Assembly (NCBI GenBank): GCA_003566475.1
Contig: PXDE01000175.1
Location: 1-16,401, forward strand
Origin: PVC group bacterium
GTDB taxonomy: Bacteria > Verrucomicrobiota > Kiritimatiellia > SS1-B-03-39 > PXDE01
Length of the DNA stretch: 16,401 nt
Direction of reading: 5' to 3'
Each line of letters starts with the position of its first letter. Positions within the stretch are counted from its first letter, which is position 1. The translations under genes and the position numbers were made by a program. The notes beneath the pieces were generated by a model, which saw nothing but the letters and a program-made list of their open reading frames with translations, ran no database searches and was not told the DNA's origin. Of the stretch, positions 6,817 to 14,692 are shown piece after piece.

Positions 6817-7770
6817 ATGCAATCTCTGGAATTTGTGGCCACGCGGCACGCCCGGCGCCTGGACCGGTGGCTGGCCGACCAGGAGGCCCCGGTCTCCCGG
6901 TCGCGCTGGCAGGAGCTGATCCGGGCGGGCCAGGTTCTCATCAACGGCGGTCCGGCCGGGCTGCGCAGTCCCGTCCGGCCGGGGGACCGGATCACCGCGA
7001 CCCTCCCCGACCCCGTGCCCCCGGCCCGGGTCGCGCCCGAGCCCATCCCCGTGAACGTAGTCTACGAGGACGAGGATTGCCTGGTGCTGGACAAGCCCCC
7101 GGGGCTGGTGGTGCACCCGGCCCCCGGGCATCCGGTGGGCACGCTGGTGAGCGCCCTGCTTCACCACTGCGGCGATCTGCCCGGCATCGGCGGGGAGGCC
7201 CGGCCCGGCATCGTCCACCGCCTCGACAAGGAGACCAGCGGCCTCATGGTGGTGGCCAAGACCCAGGCCGCGCTCGACGCCCTGGCCCGGGCCTTCCAGG
7301 AACGGCGGACCACCAAGGCCTACGCCGCGCTGTGCGCGGGCGCGCCCCGCTTCCCGTCCGGCACCATCGACGCCGCCATCGGCCGCCATCCCCACCACCG
7401 CAAGAAGATGATGGCCCACGCGCCCCGGGGGCGGGCGGCCCGGTCGCATTACGTGGCGGAGGAGCGGTTCGGCGACGCCTTCGCGCGGTTCGCGGTGGAG
7501 ATCGAGACCGGCCGGACCCATCAGATCCGCGTGCATCTGGCCTTCATCGGCTGCCCGGTGCTGGGGGACGACCTCTACGGGGGCCGGCGGGCGCAGACGC
7601 CCATTCCGGAGTACGGGCCGGCCCCCCGACATTTCCTGCATGCCGCCCGCCTCGGCTTTCCCCATCCGCGCACCGGGGAACCGGTCGAGTTCACGGCGGA
7701 CCTGCCCCCGGACATGGCGGCGGCGCTGGCCGCTCTGCGCGAGGCCTTTCCGGCGGCGGCGGCGGACTAG
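6817..7770 (+). CDS. RluA/RluD-family 23S rRNA pseudouridine synthase
   Basis: This 317-aa protein has the standard RluD layout. An N-terminal S4 RNA-binding domain covers about 8-75 (RRLDRWLADQ, then SRSRWQELIRAGQVLINGGP), followed by the catalytic domain (about 80-300). The signature HRLDKETSG carries the catalytic Asp137, and IETGRTHQIRVH (about 231-242) is the second family motif. These enzymes isomerise specific uridines in rRNA or tRNA; RluD-type enzymes act on helix 69 of 23S rRNA, but family membership alone does not fix the target. The start (ATG 6817) has no clear Shine-Dalgarno sequence. The nearest alternative, a GTG at 6835, would cut into the S4 domain lead. It diverges from the kinase across 80 bp, and its stop overlaps the stop of the next convergent gene by 4 bp. 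Confidence 0.93.
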   Translation: MQSLEFVATRHARRLDRWLADQEAPVSRSRWQELIRAGQVLINGGPAGLRSPVRPGDRITATLPDPVPPARVAPEPIPVNVVYEDEDCLVLDKPPGLVVHPAPGHPVGTLVSALLHHCGDLPGIGGEARPGIVHRLDKETSGLMVVAKTQAALDALARAFQERRTTKAYAALCAGAPRFPSGTIDAAIGRHPHHRKKMMAHAPRGRAARSHYVAEERFGDAFARFAVEIETGRTHQIRVHLAFIGCPVLGDDLYGGRRAQTPIPEYGPAPRHFLHAARLGFPHPRTGEPVEFTADLPPDMAAALAALREAFPAAAAD

Positions 7771-8669
7771 GGGCGCTTCTTCAGCCGCAGCACCGTCTTT
7801 TTCGTGCTGGTGGCGGTGCGGCGAACCTGAAGCGGCGGCTGCGCGGATCCCTGGGAAACCGCCGGAGGCTCCTCGTCCCCCTCGTCCCCCTCGGCGGCGG
7901 CGGGGGGACGGCTTACGATGGCCGGTTTGGCCGGCTTGGCCGCGCCGGGCGCCACGGGCTTCAGCGGGGCCGCGGCGGCGCCCTGGTCATCCTTTCCGGC
8001 CTCGGACGGGGCGGCCTCCGCGCCCGGCCGCGACGGCTTGAGCAGGACAGGCACCGGCTTCGAGGCCCGGAGCGGGGGGACCACGCCGGTGGTGGCGTTG
8101 GTGCGCCCGCCCAGCACATGCTCGAGGGCCAGCACGCAGCTCTCCCGGTCGCCCCGGAAGGCGCAGGGCACCACCTCCTTCTCCAGCAGGCCCAGGTGCT
8201 TGCGCAGGGTCTCGGCCTGGGAGATCAGGGTGAACGCCTTCTTGCAGCTCGGGCACCGCCCGCGCTTGCCCACGTCCACGTCATGCACCCAGAGCTTCTG
8301 GCCGCAGTGGGGGCAGGCCACCTTGAAGTCGAACTCGCCCGACTCCCGCATGATGACCACCCCGGTCTGCACCCCTTCCTGCTCGTAGATCTTGTCGAAG
8401 TAGGTCTTGATCCGGGCCATGGACAGGGCGTCCAGAAACCGCACCAGCAGGACCATGGCATCGGCCCCGCCCTCGGTGGCGGGGGTGACGTCGTCCCGGG
8501 CCAGATCGGCCCCGAAGACCCGGATCGTCACCGCCTCGCCGTCGACCTCGGTGACCAGGGACGTCTGGTCGGCCGCGCCGCCGCAGGAGGCGAGGAACCC
8601 GGCGGGCAGCGCCTCGTCGGGTGAAAACAGTAGAATGGTCTTGGCGGACGGATCGGGCATATCTGGCAC
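7767..8669 (-). CDS. Zinc-ribbon protein with a possible degenerate Ras-like GTPase domain
   Basis: I do not recognise the family. The protein is 300 aa from the GTG at 8669; an ATG three codons later (8660) is an equally likely start. Residues 9-115 alternate strands and helices in the order of a small GTPase: KTILLFSP; a VDGEAVTIRVFGAD hairpin; ADAMVLLVRFLDALSMARIK; TYFDKIYEQEG; VQTGVVIMRE. However, there is no GxxxxGK[ST] loop, no DxxG and no NKxD, so it could not bind GTP in the usual way. A zinc ribbon follows with Cys119/Cys122 and Cys139/Cys142 (CPHCGQKLWV, CPSCKKAF), then a short helical part to about 185. Residues 200-300 are Pro/Ala/Lys-rich and low-complexity, ending in the basic KKTVLRLKKRP. 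It is preceded on the same strand by fusA, 85 bp away. The GTPase reading is an inference. Confidence 0.75.
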   Translation of the reverse strand: MPDMPDPSAKTILLFSPDEALPAGFLASCGGAADQTSLVTEVDGEAVTIRVFGADLARDDVTPATEGGADAMVLLVRFLDALSMARIKTYFDKIYEQEGVQTGVVIMRESGEFDFKVACPHCGQKLWVHDVDVGKRGRCPSCKKAFTLISQAETLRKHLGLLEKEVVPCAFRGDRESCVLALEHVLGGRTNATTGVVPPLRASKPVPVLLKPSRPGAEAAPSEAGKDDQGAAAAPLKPVAPGAAKPAKPAIVSRPPAAAEGDEGDEEPPAVSQGSAQPPLQVRRTATSTKKTVLRLKKRP

Positions 8670-8754
8670 CTAGGATCGAACCTTCAGCATAGGGGGAGGC
8701 CCCGATGCGTGCAAGCGTTTCTCCACCGCCGCTTTCCCGGGGGGGCCGTCCCGT

Positions 8755-10857
<2,103 letters not shown>

Positions 10858-11067
10858 GGGAGTCTCCGTCGGAGGGGATGCCGGGGCGTCGGAGCCGCGT
10901 CCGCGCGGCCACCCCGGAATTTGGGAAAGCGGAAAACCATGTCAGAACCGCCCGGGGCCTGACAAGCACGAATCCGGAGCGTCCCGCCACCGGCGGACTT
11001 GCCCCGCCGCCCGGTTTCCGATAGAACGGTTGCACCGCACTGGACCCCCGGAGGCGTTCGCCTGGCC
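10858..11067. other. Divergent intergenic region between fusA and the GH78-like gene
   Basis: About 210 bp must carry the promoters for both flanking genes. I see no convincing -35/-10 pair, operator or riboswitch in it. The GH78-like frame stays open upstream to a TTG at 10999, but that part lacks protein-like features. A GGAGG at 11050-11054 is the only evident ribosome site. Confidence 0.4.
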
Positions 11068-13662
11068 ATGCCCGCTCCCCATCCCGACCACGACGTGTTG
11101 CTCCATACCCCCGGCCGCTGGATCGGCTGGCCGGGAGACGGGCGCCCCGAAGACCGGCCCAACCGCTTCGCCTGGTTCCGGCGCGAGTTCAACCTGCGCG
11201 AGATTCCCTCGGTCCCCGTCCTCCGCTTCGCCGCCGACAGCACCGCCCGGCTCTGGGTCAACGGCGCCTGCGTGCGCCGACAGGTCACCCGGTTCCGCCG
11301 GTCGCGGGCCACCTGCGAGGCGGTGGACGTGGGCCGTCAGCTCCGCGCCGGGGCCAATGTGGTGGTCGCCCTGGTCCACAACTGGGGCGAGATCGGCACC
11401 TTCCAGCGCCAGACCGGCGGCCCCGCCGGCTTCTGGGTCGACGCCCCCTGGCTGGTCAGCGACAGCCGCTGGGGCGTGCTTCCGGCCGAGGCCTTCCGGC
11501 CCCACGACATCCAGATCCTGGGCGCGGGCGACCTCACCCGACGGATCCGGTTTCCCCAGATCGTGGAGGCCGAGCGGCTCCCCGGGCCCGAGATTCACCA
11601 GCCCGGGTTCGAGGATCCGGGCGCGGGCTGGACCCTGGCTCTGGTCCACCCCCAGCCCCCCTGGCCCGCCACCCCCCGGACGGTGGAGACCCGGGGACGC
11701 CGCGATGAGACCGTCCGTCCCGCCGCCGTGGTCGCGGCCGGCCAGGCCCGTCGCGCCCTGCCCGTGGAGGACGACCCCGCCCTCATCGGCCCCGGACTCC
11801 GGTCCAGCGCCTGCGTGCCCTCCCCCGAGGCCGCCCTCGCCGCCCAGGCCCTCGTCGAGGGACGCCCCCTCACCATCGCCGGCGAGGCCGGGGAGTCCCG
11901 CTACCTCACCGTCGACTTCCACCGGCCCGTCCATGGCTACCCCCTCCTCGACGTCGCCGAATGCTCCACCCAGGTCCGCGCCGACGTCGGCTACGGCGAG
12001 CTCTGGCGAAGCCCCTACGACGGCCGCACCCTGGTCGAGTCCTTCGGCTGGATCGACACCGGGGCCGTGGTCGGCAGCCGCTACGCCGACCGCATCATCC
12101 TTAACGGTCCCGCCGCCGTCGAACTCCCCGACGAGCGGACCTGCCGCTGGCTGACCCTCCACCTCCACTTCGACCTTCCCGGATCGGTCACCATCCGCGA
12201 GCTCGCCCTCGTCTCCTCCCAGCACCCCTTCGACGTCGAGGGGAGCTGCGACCTCGGCGACGCCCGGCTCGACGCCGCCGTCCGGCTCGGCCTCGACCAC
12301 GCCCGGGTCTCCATGACCGACGCCCTGGTCGACACCCCGGGCCGCGAGGACGGCCAGTGGATCGAGGACGCGCCCCCCCGGGCCGAACTGGCGGCCCGCT
12401 GGGGCGGCGACACCTCCCTCCGGCGGCTGTTCCTGCGCCTGGGCGCCGAAAGCCAGGATCCGGAGGGACGGTTCCATCTGTTTCCGCCCTCCGGATACCG
12501 CCTGAAGCCCCCCGTGCTCGGCCGCTGGGACTGGCAGATGCAGTGGGGACAGGCCCTCTGGGACGAATGGCGCTGGACCGGCGACCGCGATCGGGTCGCC
12601 CGGTATTTCCCCGAGCTTCAGCGTTCGGTCTCGGCCCTGCTCCAGCCGCTCGACGAGGACGGCCTCTGGCGGACCAGCCAGGTCTTCGCCGACATCCGCA
12701 ACACCCCCCTGGTCACGGAAGGCGGGGTCAGCGGCGTGGCCACCCCGCTGCTCATCGCACGCCTGCCCCGGTTCGCCGAACTCGCCCGCGCCGCCGGCGA
12801 GGAACGCTGGGCCGAGCGCTGGGAGACCACGGCCCGCCGGATGGCCGACGCCTTCCGACGGCACCTCATCGTCCCGGCCGAGGGCGGCCGCCCCCCGCTC
12901 ATCGCCGACGTGCTCGACCCCGACCTGCGGCCCTTCCCCGGATTCAGCCAGGCCGCCCACACCGAGGCCCTGGCCGAGGGCCTGATCGAACCCGACCTCG
13001 CCGCCGCCATGCTCGACTACGTCTTCCCGGACCCGGATGGCGATCCGCCCGAGGGCGTCCGCCGCTGGAACACCCCCACCTACTTCGAACGCGCCCTCCG
13101 CGCCCTGTCCCGGAACGGCCGGGGCGACCGCGCCCTCCGGCACCTCCTGGCCCGGTTCGCGCCCTACCTGCCCGGCGACCCCGCCAACGTCACGCCGGAG
13201 GACGTCCAGGGTCCGCACGGAGGACCGCTGCCCGAGTACTGGATCTCCCGGGAGGATCTGGGCCTGGCCCCCGGCGAGGAGAACCCCCGCCAGCCTTTCG
13301 ACGCCTCGGGCAGCCACGGCTGGGGCGCCGTCCCCCTGCTCTGGCTCCACGAGCATGCCCTCGGCGTCCGCATCGCCGCGCCGGGCGGCGACGAACTGGC
13401 CATCGAACCCGACCTCTGCGGCCGCCCCCGGCTCGCAGGCGTCACCTGCACCCCCAAGGGACAGGTCCGGATCTCCGCCGAGGCGAAAGCCCGGTTGGAA
13501 GTGACCCTGCCGACGGCGGTTGCTGCCACCGTCCGCCCGCCCTCGCCCCTTGGCCGGCCCGACCGCGAGGCGGAGACCGTCGGACCCGACCGCTACCGCA
13601 TCACCGGCCCGGGCACTTGGATCTGGGCCTCCGGATCCTCAATCCACAATCCACAATCCTAA
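11068..13662 (+). CDS. GH78-like glycoside hydrolase (alpha-L-rhamnosidase family), cytoplasmic
   Basis: The protein is 864 aa from the ATG at 11068. The N-terminal part holds a beta-sandwich like the rhamnosidase N domain (WFRREFNLREIP, LRFAADSTARLWVNGACV). An (alpha/alpha)6 barrel begins near residue 410. Its entry motif DTPGREDGQWIEDAP matches the GH78 'DCPxRED...GD' motif, with Asp422, Glu427 and Asp434 at the same +5 and +12 spacing as the catalytic acidic residues of GH78. The C-terminal SHGWGAVPLLWLHEHALGVR and DELAIEPDL also fit GH78. The general-base Glu is harder to place. There is no signal peptide, so it would act on imported oligosaccharides. GH78 enzymes remove alpha-L-rhamnose by inversion, but rhamnose specificity is assumed. 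GGAGG lies 13 bases before the ATG, slightly far; a CTG at 11062 would be better spaced. The C-terminus reads through a CAATCCA repeat. Confidence 0.82.
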   Translation: MPAPHPDHDVLLHTPGRWIGWPGDGRPEDRPNRFAWFRREFNLREIPSVPVLRFAADSTARLWVNGACVRRQVTRFRRSRATCEAVDVGRQLRAGANVVVALVHNWGEIGTFQRQTGGPAGFWVDAPWLVSDSRWGVLPAEAFRPHDIQILGAGDLTRRIRFPQIVEAERLPGPEIHQPGFEDPGAGWTLALVHPQPPWPATPRTVETRGRRDETVRPAAVVAAGQARRALPVEDDPALIGPGLRSSACVPSPEAALAAQALVEGRPLTIAGEAGESRYLTVDFHRPVHGYPLLDVAECSTQVRADVGYGELWRSPYDGRTLVESFGWIDTGAVVGSRYADRIILNGPAAVELPDERTCRWLTLHLHFDLPGSVTIRELALVSSQHPFDVEGSCDLGDARLDAAVRLGLDHARVSMTDALVDTPGREDGQWIEDAPPRAELAARWGGDTSLRRLFLRLGAESQDPEGRFHLFPPSGYRLKPPVLGRWDWQMQWGQALWDEWRWTGDRDRVARYFPELQRSVSALLQPLDEDGLWRTSQVFADIRNTPLVTEGGVSGVATPLLIARLPRFAELARAAGEERWAERWETTARRMADAFRRHLIVPAEGGRPPLIADVLDPDLRPFPGFSQAAHTEALAEGLIEPDLAAAMLDYVFPDPDGDPPEGVRRWNTPTYFERALRALSRNGRGDRALRHLLARFAPYLPGDPANVTPEDVQGPHGGPLPEYWISREDLGLAPGEENPRQPFDASGSHGWGAVPLLWLHEHALGVRIAAPGGDELAIEPDLCGRPRLAGVTCTPKGQVRISAEAKARLEVTLPTAVAATVRPPSPLGRPDREAETVGPDRYRITGPGTWIWASGSSIHNPQS
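13640..13660. repeat. Three tandem CAATCCA heptamers at the 3' end of the GH78-like gene
   Basis: CAATCCA (13640-13646), CAATCCA (13647-13653) and CAATCCT (13654-13660) encode the last residues SIHNPQ before the TAA, which overlaps the last heptamer. The neighbouring convergent gene ends in the same bases. The repeat resembles short AATCCA-type intergenic repeats I recall from other bacteria; here it seems to have supplied the gene's stop. Confidence 0.7.
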
Positions 13663-14408
13663 ATCTCCACCACCCGGTCCGGCTTGAACCCGCCCGTGTC
13701 GTCCGAATCAAAGTAGCCCCGGGCATTGGAGACCAGGCGGGTGCGGTTGAGGGTGTAATCGCAGCAGTAGTGGGTGTGGCCGCTGATCCACAGCGCGGGC
13801 TGGAAGGTCATGATCATGCTCTCCAGATTGCTGGCCAGGGCCGGCCCCAGGGGATCGCCGTGGTCGCGCGGATGGATGCTCTGGCCGCAGGGCGGATGGT
13901 GGGTCACCACCACCGTGGGGCCGGAAAACGGCTCGGCCAGCCGCTCATGGAGCCAGGCCTTGGACGCCTGGTGCGCCTCGGCGAAGTGCTCCGGAAGCAC
14001 CTTGCGCCCCCGGGCCGGAGAGATCTGCTTGAAGTCGGTCATGCCCTTTCGGGCCACCGCCATGCTGCGGTCCTGGTGGTCGAGACCGAGCAGCCGGTAG
14101 TCCGTCCACAGCGTGGCCCCCAGAAACCGCACCCCGCCGGTCTCGAACCCATCGTTCTCCAGCACATGCACGGCGCTGCCCTCCGCCGTCGCCTTGAGCA
14201 CGGTCATGAAATCCGGGAACACCGTGCCGTAGTACTCGTGGTTGCCCGCCACGTAGATCACCGGACGGTCTCCGAAGGTCTTCCTGGCCCACTCCAGGCC
14301 AGCCAGCCCGTTGTGGATGTCACCGGCCAGGACGATCACGTCCCCCGCCACCGGCACCGCGCAGGGGGACGCCTCGAGATGGATGTCGCTCACAAACTGA
14401 ATCCGCAT
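13659..14408 (-). CDS. Calcineurin-like metallophosphoesterase
   Basis: This 249-aa protein belongs to the Metallophos superfamily of two-metal phosphoesterases. The motifs are in order: DIH (Asp8, His10), GDIH (Asp30), GNHE (Asn56, His57), THH (His170) and GHTH (His211, His213). Their number and order match an active enzyme. The central region has KVLPEHFAEAHQASKAWLHE, typical of small single-domain cytoplasmic members of unknown substrate. No signal peptide is present. The frame is open upstream to 14489, but the extra 27 residues are Gly-rich and non-homologous in style, while MRIQFVSDIHLE at 14408 is the classic beginning of this fold. The stop overlaps the stop of the GH78-like gene by 4 bp. 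The substrate (nucleotide, nucleic acid or phosphoprotein) cannot be deduced. Confidence 0.9.
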   Translation of the reverse strand: MRIQFVSDIHLEASPCAVPVAGDVIVLAGDIHNGLAGLEWARKTFGDRPVIYVAGNHEYYGTVFPDFMTVLKATAEGSAVHVLENDGFETGGVRFLGATLWTDYRLLGLDHQDRSMAVARKGMTDFKQISPARGRKVLPEHFAEAHQASKAWLHERLAEPFSGPTVVVTHHPPCGQSIHPRDHGDPLGPALASNLESMIMTFQPALWISGHTHYCCDYTLNRTRLVSNARGYFDSDDTGGFKPDRVVEI

Positions 14409-14492
14409 CCGCCCATTGTTCCCGCCCGCCCCCGCCCCGCCAAGCCCAAACCGGCCGACGACAGCGAGGGCTTCCGGTATCAGCGGCACGGT

Positions 14493-14533
14493 AGGGGTCA
14501 GACCTTAATGTCAGGCATTAAGGTCTGACCCCT
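14493..14533. repeat. Perfect 18-bp palindrome, REP-like
   Basis: The arms are AGGGGTCAGACCTTAATG (14493-14510) and its exact reverse complement (14516-14533), separated by a 5-base loop, TCAGG. TTT follows, then an AT-rich stretch. It could fold as a terminator hairpin, but it lies between two divergent genes, where a terminator of either is not expected. Sequences containing GGGGTCAGACC recur in many bacterial genomes, and I recall them beside IS200-like REP-associated transposases. No transposase is in this window, so a non-autonomous REP-like element is the best guess. Confidence 0.8.
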
Positions 14534-14565
14534 TTTAGTTTAGCCCCTGTTTATAGGGTCCAGAT

Positions 14566-14590
14566 AGGGGTCAGGCCTTTATTCATGACA
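14566..14590. repeat. Degenerate second copy of the palindrome arm
   Basis: AGGGGTCAGGCCTTTA starting at 14566 matches the left arm AGGGGTCAGACCTTAATG with few changes, followed by TTCATGACA. It lacks a facing complementary arm. Together with the palindrome at 14493-14533 it makes a roughly 110-bp AT-richer island in otherwise GC-rich DNA, consistent with two fused or decayed copies of a mobile repeat. Confidence 0.6.
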
Positions 14591-14632
14591 AAAATTAGGT
14601 CACCGGAGCGGTTAGGGATCCGCCTGGTATTC

Positions 14633-14661
14633 TTGAGGATGCGCCCCGTCGCAGGTATATA
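14633..14661 (+). promoter_or_regulatory. Candidate sigma-70-type promoter for the secreted protein gene
   Basis: TTGAGG at 14633-14638 and TATATA at 14656-14661 are 17 bp apart, each matching the consensus at four of six positions. They would place the transcript start about 25 bases before the ATG at 14693. The TATATA stands out in this GC-rich background. The sigma consensus of this organism is unknown, so confidence is limited. Confidence 0.35.
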
Positions 14662-14692
14662 GGGATCTGCCTGCCAACCCGGAGTGCTGCTC

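Noticed and set aside
8662..8686. tRNA-like 3' end on the minus strand (GGTTCGATCC followed by TAGGTGCCA)
   Set aside because: The T-stem halves do not pair, no matching acceptor 5' strand or D-arm is found upstream, and it overlaps the start of the zinc-ribbon protein.
10942..13356. 804-codon minus-strand open frame opposite the GH78-like gene
   Set aside because: It is a shadow of GC-rich codon use: its sequence is Gly/Asp/Val/Glu-rich with no motifs, while the plus frame has a full GH78 signature.
12357..14528. 723-codon plus-strand open frame overlapping the GH78-like gene and phosphoesterase
   Set aside because: It is a frame-shifted reading of the GH78 gene (Arg/Pro/Gly-rich), continuing antisense to the phosphoesterase.
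14493..14536. Rho-independent terminator
   Set aside because: The hairpin plus TTTT fits in shape, but both flanking genes are transcribed away from it, so a repeat element is the better reading.
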